A stretch of DNA of 64,000 nucleotides from Danio rerio (Eukaryota > Chordata > Actinopteri > Cypriniformes > Danionidae), in the NCBI RefSeq assembly GCF_049306965.1, contig NC_133180.1, positions 26,674,501 to 26,738,500 on the forward strand, written 5' to 3'. Positions within the stretch are counted from its first letter, which is position 1; each line of letters starts with the position of its first letter. Positions 33,863-46,027 of this stretch are shown one piece after another. The position numbers were made by a program, and so were the translations under genes. The notes under the pieces are model-generated. The model was not told the origin of the DNA. It did no database searches and worked only from the letters and a program-made list of their open reading frames with translations.

Positions 33863-36772
33863 CTAAATGCTCAAAAATGCTGTTTCCGAGGTGAGGTTGG
33901 ATGTAGTTCAGAAATAGATTCATTAGGGTCAATTCTTAAAGTAAATGTTTACTTCTCTCTGTAGACCAAACATGCTTTATATCTCTCACATTTGAATAAA
34001 TTATTTATTTTGGTTACTTTTACATCTATATATGGGTAAGCAAGTATTTAATAAATAATATTATTTTAAACCACTTGACTTAACCAAATGACTCTTTTAC
34101 CCTAGCTGCTGGGAAAAAAAACATGTAAAATAACAGATTTTTAATTTTTTTTTTACAGTGTGGGTGAACATACTACCTGGATGTCCAACAAAGACTGCAC
34201 AAGAGCTCATTTGATGGCACATATTCTGTCCTGTCTACATCTCTGACAACCTGGAAGTGCTTCGACATCAGTGAGTAATAAATCTTCATATCATCATACA
34301 TTCAGGATTTCTGTAAGCCTATCTTTAATGTTAGTTTGTAATCAGCAGTGACTGTTTTAAAAAATTTGGTATTTAAATTATTCTTAAGGTTTTACTGATG
34401 CTGTGCACAGTAACGTCATGATGATTTAATTTGAGGAAATGTCACTGGTGAGGTGTATTAATATTTATTTGTCTCACTGACATGCCATCACTGCATATTG
34501 AAATACAGTTATACGAATTGACCGCAGAATATTATCACAAACATTTCATGAAGTAGACTGCTTGACTACTCTTCAGTTGTCTGCTCAACTTTAACACATT
34601 TCGTCGTGTCGCTGCGCCTCTCTGCAGATTTTGCCAAAAATGAATGCTTGGTGATTACTTTGTTTTATGCAAACCAAATGTCAGTAACTTATCATTAGCA
34701 TTATTTAAAAAAAAAATACCCATGGCTTTCATGTTCTCTAATGTAATCTTGTCTGTAAGTTAGAAGTAGATTTTCACATGTTAAAAGCTTAAAAGTGCTT
34801 GATTAACATTTGTCACGTTAAATTAGATTATTTTTTTATTTTTTAATATGTAGCCTCTTAAGGTCAGAATGAACTGTGTTCACCCCTCCTAAATTCGTGG
34901 AAGCGCTAGTGTGGTCATGGAATCAGATATTCAAGCTATACAGAGTCAGACATTAAGTTAAGATAAGACTTTATTTTTTACATACCTGTGTGGACACTTG
35001 ACTAGTGTTGACTTGACTGATCTTTTCCCCATTAACGTTAGTGTAATTGTAAATAGACAACAATCTGTATTTTGCCAACAAAAACGATAAAAAACAGTGT
35101 TTTATATATATATATAAAACAGCAGTTCGGTGTTTGGTTTCTGAATGAATGAAATAATTTGAGGCATGATTAGTTTTTACTCCAGTGATTGATTTTGCTT
35201 GTCATTTTTACAGGATCATCAGAAGTGCTGCTGCCCTTTTTCACTATACCTTTTCCGCAACATAATTTGGCCTTCATCATTTCCTGTCTTGTAACAGTAT
35301 TTTCACCTGCTTTTAAAATTGTAATACTTTTTGATGCATTAATTGTTGACTGGTTTTAATGATCAATTGTTCATTAGTGTTCTGTTGCTTTGTTATATTG
35401 AATAATTGCTATTGTTTCAGTAGGGTTTACACAATAAACTTTTATTGTGAAGTTAAAGTTTCAGTTTCTTTATTTTTTCCTGTATTTCTTGAACAGTTAA
35501 AATAACATTTGTGCAATTTTTGAACATTTTTGCTCATTATAAAGTAGCACTATTAAATACAATAAAATAACATTTAATAACTGTAAAATACTATACAGTA
35601 ATAATGAAAGTAACGTTAAAATACCGTAGTTCTGCATGGTAAAAATGTACAGTAAAATACTGTTTTCAGTTTTGCAGTATGTGTATCACTACTGTAATTG
35701 GTGTTACAGTAAAAAAAGAAAACAGTAAAATGATGTATTACATTTTACAGTAAATCCAATACTAAAGTTATTAGTATTACAGTAATGTTACTGTTTTATG
35801 AAATACAGCAGCTACCGGATAATTGTTGCCAGTAACTTACTGTTAATTTAACAAGAAATCGTTTACAGTGATGCTTTGAGAAAAACAAAAAAATAGTCGT
35901 AACAAATTACAGTCATTTAGTTCAAAGTGTAATTTCTTTCAGTGCATGGTACTTGCAAGATTCACTGAGGTTGAATCTGTTTCTTCTGTTGTTTTCTATA
36001 CGGTAAATTCAGTTCACTCTTCACAGCTCAAATCATGATTGAAAGGTCAGTTATAGACAATCCAGAGCAATTCCACTCTCATCACAGTTGCGTTAAGAGC
36101 CCCAGCAGACAGAGGTTATTATCAAAGCTTGAGGTGAGAAAACATATGAGCAAGACTGATGAGCATCTATCTCTCGCTCTCACTGCCACAGTAGAGAGCT
36201 CGGGGTCCAAGTTATGAGATAAACAAATGAACCAAAGTCTGCAAAAGAAGATAAATTAAATTCCTTTTGTTCCTATTGAAATTCTTTCTCTTTCTTTATC
36301 TGTGCTCAACATTAGACACCAGTTTAAAGACAAAGTTTCTCAACTCAATTAAAGGGAGACATTAACTCTATCTGATTGCACTTTTAAATAGGGTGAACTC
36401 AGTGGAGTCCTCACACAACCTACTGAATGAAGGTTCTAAGCACCGAGGGCACTTAGGGAACAATATCATCTTACTAGCAATATGCTTTGAGTGCATCCCC
36501 AGATACAAACACCCCCTCTTCTCTAGCTCGCTTATCACAGCTCCGAGGACTGTTGAATAATGCAGACCTCAAACTACAGTTTTAAAACTTTTATTTTGTT
36601 CCTGTATGGATGATTCTTAAACATCCATAGAAAATATCCAATAAACAAAATAAGATTTTTTTGTAACAGGAAAAACAGTTCTCTAAACTGTGAAATGTTC
36701 TTTACTACTAATCACAGAAAGAAAAAAAATGGTTGTTTAAAATCTTTTTTTAGAAGGTTCTTTGGAAAGCCC

Positions 36773-37556
36773 TAGGGCAGGGCAATTGATCAAAAAGTAA
36801 TTAAAATCAACATTCAAAAACTATAATCGATCTAATTTTTCTAGGTCATTTTTTTTCAATTACTTTCCTTACAATGTGTGGTCACATGAGTCCACTCTGT
36901 AAGAGCTAATTTATACTTCTGCGTCAAGTGCACACATATGGTCCAGCGCAACCCTTGCGTAGGCGCATACCCTTGCTGTGGCTAATGCCAACACAGACCT
37001 CTCAAAATATGTACGCAAAAAACTACGCCTTCCAATGATGCGTATCGCAAGCTCTGTGTTTGGTCAGTTTGTTAGCATTGATGAGTGTGGGCAGGGCCAA
37101 GAGAAAAGCAGCAAATCCATTAGAGCAAGTGTTTACAAGTAACGAGTTGTTTTATTTAGAAGAGATACTGCTTATTTTTTACTTTTAAAAAACACAAAAA
37201 TAATTTGTTTTGCTTCCTAAAGTGCAAGTAATTTATTTAGACTTTTTTTATAAGAAAAGTGACTCTAGGTTTAGGCAATGTGTGTTTTAATTTCAGTTGT
37301 TTAGCATTGATGTTCAATAAATAATCATAGTCGATCGTGTGTGTTTCCATCAATTATTTTACAATCAAATAATGCACCTTTAATTCTGAAATCTCTCACC
37401 TTTAATATGTGAGCAGATTTACTGTACAAAACCTGTCTGTGAATTATGAGGGCAAAAAATAAATAAATAAATAAATAAAAACATTCATTAATCATAATTA
37501 AGTTAAAATGTTCAACTAATCAAGATTCTGATTTTAGGCCACATCGCCCAGCCCTA
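36773..37556. mobile_element. hAT-like non-autonomous element, termini TAGGGC(A/T)GGGC
   Basis: Starts TAGGGCAGGGCAATTG and ends CATCGCCCAGCCCTA. The flanks GAAAGCCC and GGAAGCCC form a near-perfect 8 bp target duplication. At 784 bp it carries no transposase. Confidence 0.75.
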
Positions 37557-38374
37557 GGAAGCCCTATATTGTTGTTGTATTGTATCACTACAAAAAAAAA
37601 AAAAAAAACCTTTTTTAGAACCCTTCATTAGTAAAAGTTAACAGCAGTGCCTGTATAAAGACTTGTAAACTAAAGTCTGATAGATGACATCGTTTTTTGG
37701 GAAAAGGTTTCTAACTGATGTAATAGGTCATGAGGTCTTGAATCGTAAACAGCACTTTGACTACATACATCTATAGTTAAGTAAAGTCCAGCTAGTCAGA
37801 ATGAATGTCTTTCTAATCTATACTGAGCCACAGTACAACATGAACATTATCTTACAAATAACACTGATGGTGTGTTTAATTTTTCTCTCATTTATCTAAT
37901 TGAATGTTTCTATTGTTACTGTGTTTTAATCCATGACTATAAATAAATTATAAGAAAAGATCATGTTGTTGTTGTTGTTGTTTTGCAGCCCTACGTACTG
38001 TAAGACAAGCATTTACAGAATGATTGGATGTGAAGTTGTATTGATTATTGTATTAATGACAACTGAGAGGTGAAAAGTTAACATAAACTGTGAAAGTAAC
38101 ACCACCCACAAAACCTAGTGTGATTGCTTGTTTGTGTGCTTGCTTTGAAATGCAAATAAAGCTAGTTCAGTATGCTGTATTTGTTGACCTTATTGTAGGC
38201 AGTATGTATATAATTCTCTGTGCTTCTGTTCCAGATGAAACAACATATCTACATGGATATACATTACATCTACTTGGTGAAAACAACAAAAAAGTTGGCA
38301 AGTATTATCACCAAAATAGTCATCTTGAGAAAACAAAATGTCTGTTTACTGACAAGAACTTGAAGGTTTTAGTG

Positions 38375-38378
<4 letters not shown>

Positions 38379-38420
<42 letters not shown>
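38379..38420. repeat. (TA)n microsatellite at the left edge of CACTA-like copy B
   Basis: About 21 TA units ending exactly where CACTGTAAACG begins. Confidence 0.95.
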
Positions 38421-38423
<3 letters not shown>

Positions 38424-38851
38424 TGTAAACGATTTCTTGTTAAATTAACAGTAAGTTACTGGCAACAATTATCCAGTAGCTGCTGTATTTCATAAAACAG
38501 TAACATTACTGTAATACTAATTACATTAGTATTACATTTACTGTAAAATGTAATACATCATTTTACTGTTGTTGATTTTTACTGTAACACCAATTACAGT
38601 AGTGATACACATACTGCAAAACTGAAAACAGTATTTTATTGTACATTTTTACCATGAAGAACTACAGTATTTTAACGTTACTTTCATTATTACTGTATAG
38701 TATTTTACAGTTATTAAATGTTATTTTATTTTATTTAATAGTGCTACTTTATAATGGGTAAAAATTTTCAAAAATTGCACAAGTGTTATTTTACCTGTTC
38801 AAGAAATACAAGAAAAATAAAGAAACTGAAACTTTAACTTCACAATAAAGG

Positions 38852-41502
38852 TTTATTGTGTAAACCATGCTAAAACAGTGGCAATAATTCAATATAACAA
38901 AGCAACAGAACACTAATGAACAATTGATCATTAAAACCAGTCAACAATTAATGCATCAAAAATTATTACAATTTTAAAAACAGGTGAAAATACTGCTACA
39001 AGACAGGAAATGATGAAAGCCAAATGATGTGGAAAGGGACAGTGAAAAAGGGCAGCAGCATGATGATGATCCTGCAAAAATGACCAGCAAAATCAATCAC
39101 TGAAGTAAAAACTAATCATCCCCCAAACCATTTAATTCATTCAGAAACGAAACACTGCACTGTTGTTTTTATATATATAAAGATCAGCGGGCATTGTTCT
39201 TGAAGATCGCTAGTCAGGTGTCCACACAGGTGTGTAAAAAATAAAGTCTCATCTTAACTTAATGTCCGACTCTGTATAGCTCGAATATCTGATTCCATGA
39301 TCACACTACTAGTGCTTCCACGGATTTAAGAGGGGTGAACACAGTTCATTTTCACTTTAAGATAGTCATATTTAAAATTAAATAAATAAAAATAATCTAA
39401 TTTAACGTGACTAATGTTAATTAAATACTTTTAGGCTTTTAACACGTATAAATCCACTTCTAACTTACAGATAAGATTGCGTTAGAGAACATGAAAGCCG
39501 TGGGTGATTTTTAAAAATAATGCTAATGATGAGTTACTGATATTTGGTTTGCATAAAACAAAGTAATCACTAAGCATTCATTTTTGGCAAAATCTGCAGA
39601 GAGGCTCAGCGACACGAGGAAATGTGTTAAAGTTGAGTAGAGAACTAAAGAGCAGTCTAGCCTACTTCATGAAATGTTTGTGGTAATATTCTGCTGACAA
39701 TTTATATTACTGTATTTCAATATGCAGCAGTGATGGCATGTCAGCAAGACAAATAAACATTTTATCGAGTCATTTCATACAATTTATTTATTTATTTATT
39801 TTTTATACAAACCATCTAGTGACATTTCCTCAAACTAAATCATCATAACGTTACTGTGCACAGCATCAGTAAAACGTTGAGAATAATTTAAATACTTAAT
39901 TTTTTAAAACAGTCACTGCTGATTAGAAATTAACATTAAAGCTAAGCTTACAGAAATCCTGTATGCATGACAATATAAAGATGTATTACTCACTGATGTC
40001 AAAGCACTTCCAGGTCATCAGAGATGTAGACAGGACAGAATATGTGCTATCAAATGAGCTCTTGTGCAGCCTTTGTTGGACATCCAGGTAGTATGTTCAC
40101 CCACACTGTAAGAAACAAAAACAGAAACAATTTATTAAAATGTGAGGGATAGTAAACATGTTTGGTCTACAGAGAGAAGAAAATGTTTACTTTAAGCATT
40201 GATCCTAATGAATCTATTTCTGAACTACATTTAACCTTATCACGGAAACAGCATTTTTGAGCTTTTAGACCATGGGTGCTCAACCTTGTTTGCTTTAAAT
40301 TAGAATTAAAACAATAAATCTCTATGTCAAATAAAATACTTCAGATCTAAATAAAGCAGGTGCTTTTACCTAAAGGTTCCTTCCCTCCAGTTAGTTTGGC
40401 TGCAGATCCCTCCACATCTGTGCTTTATTCGGTTCTTGTCTTAAGAGTAACTGGTGTCGCATTCCAGGTCCATCACAATCTGGGCTAGAAGGACAATATG
40501 ACAAAAGACAAGACACATATAAATAAGTCTCAGAATAAAATATTTAAAGGAATAGTTTACTATTTTGCCACTATTTACGTGTTTTAAACTAGTTTGAATT
40601 TCTGTTAAACACTAAAGCAGATATTTTGAAGAATGTTAGTAACCAGTAACTAATGACATCCATATTTGAACCAAATTTCTTTAAAAAATACGAGTTTGTG
40701 TTCAACGGAACAAATTAAATATATGACTATTTTGAAAAAAGTGGAGGATGCCAAAGATGCTATTATTTTCATTTTGGGGTGAACTGTCCCTTCAATTCAA
40801 GTGTCAAGCAATAGTCATAAAAACTGATGTGTCGCTTGAGGAAAACTAAATCAAGTATATTCTTTGAACAAGCAGAATCATTATGCCATTGTATTCAGTG
40901 ATTCTCTTTTACATTTTCCCACTATAAAATGATAGCTTCAACATGCAATCCATGTTAAGACAAAAATGAATAGCATAAAATAACATATTGAACTAAACTT
41001 ACAGTTTCCAGGCTGTTTGAAAAAAATATATATATGCCCAGTAAAATTGCTAATAAACACAAAGACAACAGTTATAGAAAAAAATGTTTGTCTAATATTT
41101 ACTAAGCACTTGGTAGGCAAATAGCATAGCCGTGGCTGTTTTAACACCAGATTTTTTTTTATCTTAGGAACTGCTGGAAGAAGAAAAAGAGGTTGTACAT
41201 GAAACTCCTCACAACAAATCTGTGAACAACTTGACATTTAAAAATCTAATCAAAATGAGGAAGACATCAACATTACCTTGAATAATCAAGTGAGGAGTGA
41301 TTGGTAGCATCAGTTTTTCAACATCAATTACTGTAGCTGAAAAACAGATAAATATAATAAGAGTAAAATAAGACTTAACATTAATTAATCTAAATCTATG
41401 GTACAACCATACCAATCTGTAAAGGGTTAAAATACATTTGTACACAAATCATTCCCTGACCCCATCAATTTCTCTTAGAATAGGATGGATATATATATAT
41501 AT

Positions 41503-41575
<73 letters not shown>

Positions 41576-42249
41576 GACTTTGGCTTATATCTGTGTACTC
41601 AGAACGTACACTCACCTCAGGTACACCTGAACACCAAAAATTAAGTGTACAATTAATGACACACTATACATCAAGCTCATTAACATTATTGAGAAATAGA
41701 CAATTAATTTGTATTTTGTTAATATTAAAGTTAGCTTAAAATAATTCAACTGCATTTAATTTTCAGCTCCATTTAATAAAACAGTTAAGACTCATTTCAT
41801 TATGAGTTTAGTTTAAATAACTAACTTACAGTTGAAAAATTTTACCATAATGATAGCTTAGTCATAATGACTATGTGAAGACCAGAGCTTACCTTAACGG
41901 TAAAGGTTTAACTTTTCATGGTGACTTCGCTTTCATCTCAGTGTTGTGCTGAAATAGAGAATGCATTAATGCAGTTACAATAAGTTAAAGTTATGTTTTT
42001 TTCAGGTAACTTAACGTATGGTCAAAAACTCACTCAAGATAAACTCACTGTAACTTATCTAATACCTCGCAAACACTACAATGACCGCCTGGCGTCTGTT
42101 ATTTCTTGTTTAAAATACCGTTTGTTAACGGATAGCGTTACATAACATAAGAACCTACAACTAATGTCACTTTGTTAATTCTTTTAAATTACACACACAA
42201 TACACAGAAATATATACAAAAGACAGAATTTGACTTTAAAACACTTACC
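38852..42249 (-). ncRNA. Seven-exon transcription unit of the CACTA-like element (copy B)
   Basis: Minus-strand counterpart of the copy A unit. First donor after 42249; exons 41948-41893, 41336-41277, 40484-40370, 40105-39994 and a last exon from 39071, with AATAAA at 38857-38852. The 41336-41277, 40484-40370 and 40105-39994 exons are 60, 115 and 112 nt, identical in length to copy A. The spliced 25-codon frame is kept. By eye it has one Ser-to-Thr change and two silent changes. The 41948-41893 exon is 7 nt longer than its copy A partner. The counterpart of the uncertain exon near 32592 is not resolved because a TA tract sits there. Confidence 0.5.
41490..41566. repeat. (TA)n microsatellite within CACTA-like copy B
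   Basis: TA tract with a short CA interruption. Copy A has no equivalent expansion. Confidence 0.95.
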
Positions 42250-43747
42250 GAGGATGAATTCGCTGGATGAAAGACGACAGGTGAATTTCAAATTAGGAGA
42301 GCCGTTGCCTGCATGTCGAGTCGTGTCCGTTCGGTTCTATGAATCGGCTCCTTAGTGAACAGTAAAGAATCGAATCCGCCTAAAACCGATTCCTTGTTGT
42401 ATATGATTCATTACTATTTCGTTATACTACTTGGCCACACGCATTTATACACTAATTATACACTAATTGCATATTGCTGAGTGTGCTTGTGAACACGTGT
42501 GATCAAATAATTCCCGAGCAAACGGTTCAATTCGGTTCAATACGATTCAGAGTCGCTCGAGTGCTGAACCGAACCAGTGCAAACGTGATATTGATTACAA
42601 TATAGTAACATTGTTTTTTATTCATTTTACCAGCGAAATTATTACATATATCTGACCTTGACAATACGAATAAAGTTCGTTTGAAGTGTTTTGAGAATTA
42701 TATATAAATATATATATATATATTTTTTTTTTCTCCCAGAATTTATTTCACATCAACAAGCAAATGGTAATGGCGGATGAGAAAGCCCAGCTAATATTAT
42801 AAATATTGCGTTCAATATGTCACGAAATGAAATTTTAACAGTGTTTCATGCGAGAATGTAATTCTTACAAACTCAAATCTGTGGTTTATTTATAGATATC
42901 ATGTGTAAATTTTAAGCGTGCTTTGCCGATAGCGGAGATTCTGACCTCCAGGGTGTCCATCATCACTCATGTATCCGGCGAAACGAGGTTATAATCGGCT
43001 AGACATGTGAGACTTCCACCAGTCTTAGATGGCTCTATAATGAATGTGTTATGAAATTTAGTTTTAACCGTTTTTCATGCGGGAATGTAGTTGTTTTAAA
43101 CTCAAGTCTGTGGTTTATTTATAGAGATGGTGGGTATTTTAAAATATTGTTTTGATAATGCGGAGATATGTGACCTCCATGGTGATGACGGGTGCCCTAA
43201 CCTCATGAATCCGTCTAAAGCAGGCTGGTCATTATGACATTTAAGCTGACTTTGGTTTCATGAATCAATTACTTTTGTTCCAGTTTACGATTTGGTTAAG
43301 CACAAAGTTTTGTTGATTAAAAATGATTTAATATTTTCATGTTAACCTTATAAAATTAAGGTGCAGTACACCCAAATATGGAAAACCAGGGGACAGCTTT
43401 ATGCACTGAACAGTCTGAAGAAACTGGTTATTTTATTTTTCTTCACAAAATACTTTGTCAAAAAATAAAATAAACATAATAATAATAATATAAAGTGTGT
43501 GTAGAGTTTTTCATGGTCATTTGCAGTACTGTATTTAGATGCACAGTAACTGATTTTTTCCCAAAATTCATTGTAAAATCTGCAGTAGCATACTGTTAAT
43601 CATGTTCACAGTATGGAAATGTTGAGAATACATTATCATGCTGTGAAAACAGCAATATATACAGTAACACACTTTGCACAGCTTATACAGTAAACAACTG
43701 TTGAGAAATGCAGTATAATACCGTGAAAACAACAGAAATCGTTTACA

Positions 43748-43750
<3 letters not shown>

Positions 43751-43792
<42 letters not shown>
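43751..43792. repeat. (TA)n microsatellite at the right edge of copy B
   Basis: Alternating TA starting immediately after the transposon terminus. Confidence 0.95.
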
Positions 43793-43794
<2 letters not shown>

Positions 43795-45227
43795 CAACTG
43801 ACCATAACAAACTGTTTGACTGAATTTATTCCACAAATGTTGCTTTTTTAACTTTTCTTGAGTTACAAAATTTGAGTTGTGTTATACTGTAAAAATTAAT
43901 TTAAATGTCTTAATACGTATACCATATTTTTTTCTTAAACACTGTTGCTCTTCATGACACGTTTAGATTAAATCTAGAATGTTTAATAATAGTAATGAGT
44001 ACTATCATTAGTAATATATGCCATAGATTCCAGGACAAAACAAAATTTACATTTTACTTAAAACATATAATAAATATAATAATTCGACAAAAACTGATCA
44101 TTTCCATGTGGTCTCTTACTTTCCCACTATTGAAGTAAACATGTTCACTTTCCAGACATTTTGTGAGTGCATTTAAACATACGCAAAATGTTCATATTTT
44201 CTATTAAAACCATTCAAGCTGACAGAAAAAAAGCATAATTACCAAGTAATAGTTGAAGTCTTGTGCTAGTAGTTTTACTGAGAAGCAGCCCTACCCCCTA
44301 ACGTTATATGTGAAACATGAGGGAACAATGAAACACTTGTCTGTCCCACAATGAGAAGCACCACAAGGGACTGCTGCTGAATGCTAAATAAATAGCAAAT
44401 GAGCCTACAATGAGCTGAAAATTGTTAATAACATATATCAATAAACAACACGAAAGGATGAGCTTGCCTGTTTAAACGATGAGTCGATGGTGCTCCAACA
44501 ACACGATGCGAACCACCTCGCGCAGCCCTGCAGTTTCTCATCTCATCCCGAGAGCAAACTCTGCTGTTATGGCGACGCCGCTTTTGCAAAGTGAATTTAC
44601 CCGCATCTTTTACATATTGCCAAAAAAATTTTATAGCAAGAAAGCCAACACATTAGAGGTCCCCATGTGCAGTAAGATTAAAAAGTTTTTGCTAAACATA
44701 GACGCAGATACAGATCGCGCGTCCAGCATTCAAGTGAAGCGTCAGCTACTCTCAGAGATCTCAACAGTGACATTCACTTACGTAATGTTTACTTTTCGAC
44801 ACCGGCAGGCTAATATATGCAGATGTAGCGGCTTTACACTGAGCTTTTGAGTTCATGCTCCCCGCAGTCACTGCCTGTGGGCGTGGTTGTCATTGTGTTG
44901 TCCTGAGAACGAAAACAAACGTTAAACTGTTAACCAATGGCAACGCGATAGTCCCAGGAGACGCGTAATCGCGAATCCCTGCACTGTCAGTCTGGAGGAC
45001 AGCGGAGTAGACTCTGGTTGGGGCGGGGAAGAAAGTTCTTCGTGTTAAATATATTATAGACTTTATCAGCTTTTCAAATGTGCACATTTATATTCAATGA
45101 TGAAACCAAATATTATGGGAGAGGATAAACCAATCTATTCAAATTCCCCATACTCCAGCTGAACATTATAGCTACACTGCTGAACTTTTGACGTTTTGTT
45201 GCAGAAAACACAGTACTGATCAATTTG

Positions 45228-45589
45228 TTCATTTATTTTCTTTTCAACTTAGTCCCTTTATTAATCTGGGGTCACCACAGCAGAATGAACCGCCAACTTA
45301 TCTAGCAAATTTTTTATGCTGCGGATGCCCTTCCAGCTGCAATCCATCTCTGGGAAACATACTCATTCACACTCATACACTACGAACAATTTAGCCTACC
45401 CAATTCACCTGTACGGTACCACATGTTTTTGGACTGTGGGGGAAACTGGAGTATCCGGAGGAAACCCTCACGAACACAGGGAGAACATGCAAATTCCACA
45501 CTGAAATGCCAACTGACCCAGCCGAGGCTTGAACCAGCGACCTTCTTGCTGTGAGGCGACAGTACTACCTACTGCGCCACTGCGTCGCC
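45228..45589 (-). repeat. DANA-type SINE, full length
   Basis: Minus-strand copy with GGCGACGCAGTGGCGCAGT head, CTCACAGCAAGAAGGTCGC, the GGTTTCCCCCACAGTCC core and GTGGTGACCCCAGATTAATA. Confidence 0.92.
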
Positions 45590-45812
45590 GGGTAATATGT
45601 TACCACAGCAATTATAGAACTACCACAACTGATATATTAACATACTTTACTGCAGTTTGGTTAAAAACACTGCATTATTTACTATAAATGACCATCGTAT
45701 TGTTTATGTGGATAGATAGATCAGTCACTAAACAGCCTTTATTCAAGATAAAGTCAAGTATATAAATATTTGTTCCCCCATATGTAATGTTGAAAATTGT
45801 ACAATAAATATT

Positions 45813-46027
45813 CATTCAATGAATCGCCAACTTATACAGCATATGTTTTATGCAGTGGATGCCCTTCAAGCTGCAACCCCGTAATGGGAAACACATATGC
45901 ACACTCTCTTATAAACTATGACTAATTTAGTTTATTCAATTCACATATAGCGCATGTTTTTGGACTGTGGGGGAAACCGGAGCAGCCGGAGGAAACCCAC
46001 ACCAACACTGGGAGAACATGCAAACTA
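45813..46027 (-). repeat. DANA-type SINE, partial and diverged
   Basis: Core and 3' part only (GTTTGCATGTTCTCCC to GGCGATTCATTGAATG). The tRNA-like head is missing. Confidence 0.85.

Larger units (their letters stand above)
31980..35438 (+). ncRNA. Seven-exon transcription unit carried inside the CACTA-like element (copy A)
   Basis: Predicted exons, from splice consensus present in both copies: a first exon ending at 31980 (CCTCG|GTAAGTG), 32268-32316, an uncertain exon near 32592, 32718-32777, 33386-33500, 34159-34270, and a last exon from 35214 with AATAAA at 35433. Joining 32718-32777 to 33386-33500 creates a 25-codon frame from the ATG at 32744 to the TAA at 33427 (begins MLPISPHLIIQ, ends ECDTSYS). 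The region before the first donor is rich in GAATCG/AACCGA motifs and could hold the promoter. No known protein domain is recognised, so I class it as probably non-coding or micropeptide-coding. The exon near 32592 is the least certain. Confidence 0.5.
30468..35870 (+). mobile_element. EnSpm/CACTA-like transposon, copy A (5403 bp)
   Basis: The terminal inverted repeat CACTGTAAACGATTTCT at the left is mirrored by AGAAATCGTTTACAGTG at the right. Both ends carry dense subterminal copies of TACTGTA/ACAGTA. It is flanked by AT on both sides, compatible with a 2 bp duplication. CACTG termini, a short duplication and subterminal repeats fit EnSpm/CACTA. No transposase is visible. Instead it carries a spliced transcription unit, given separately. 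A TCCTGGAG MITE (33668-33862) and a GGGACAGTTCACCC MITE (33073-33325) are shared with copy B and so predate the split. A partial DANA SINE (32880-32965) is private to this copy. Confidence 0.85.
35871..38420. other. Spacer between the two inverted CACTA-like copies
   Basis: 2.55 kb with no recognised gene. It contains a hAT-like element at 36773-37556 and ends in a (TA)n tract (about 38379-38420) that abuts copy B. The 112-codon open frame near 38090 ends in the TA repeat and shows no family resemblance. Confidence 0.6.
38421..43750 (-). mobile_element. EnSpm/CACTA-like transposon, copy B (5330 bp), inverted relative to copy A
   Basis: Begins CACTGTAAACGATTTCTTG (copy A's right end, inverted) and ends AGAAATCGTTTACAGTG. 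Both sides are TA repeats, so a 2 bp TA duplication cannot be told from the tract. The body follows copy A throughout on the opposite strand, including subterminal ACAGTA repeats, all splice sites and the poly(A) signal. Differences include a (TA)n expansion (41490-41566), a private segment around 40905-41180 and loss of most of the TCCTGGAG MITE. No transposase was found. Confidence 0.85.

Noticed and set aside
38090-38428. 112-codon frame before CACTA-like copy B
   Set aside because: Ends in translated TA repeat and resembles no family.
30468-43750. Simple inverted segmental duplication instead of two transposons
   Set aside because: Homology stops at the same 17 bp inverted termini in both copies with subterminal repeats, which points to transposition.
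44479-44850. 123-codon open frame as a gene
   Set aside because: No family resemblance, no splice context and no conserved motif. Kept only as an orphan CpG-rich patch.
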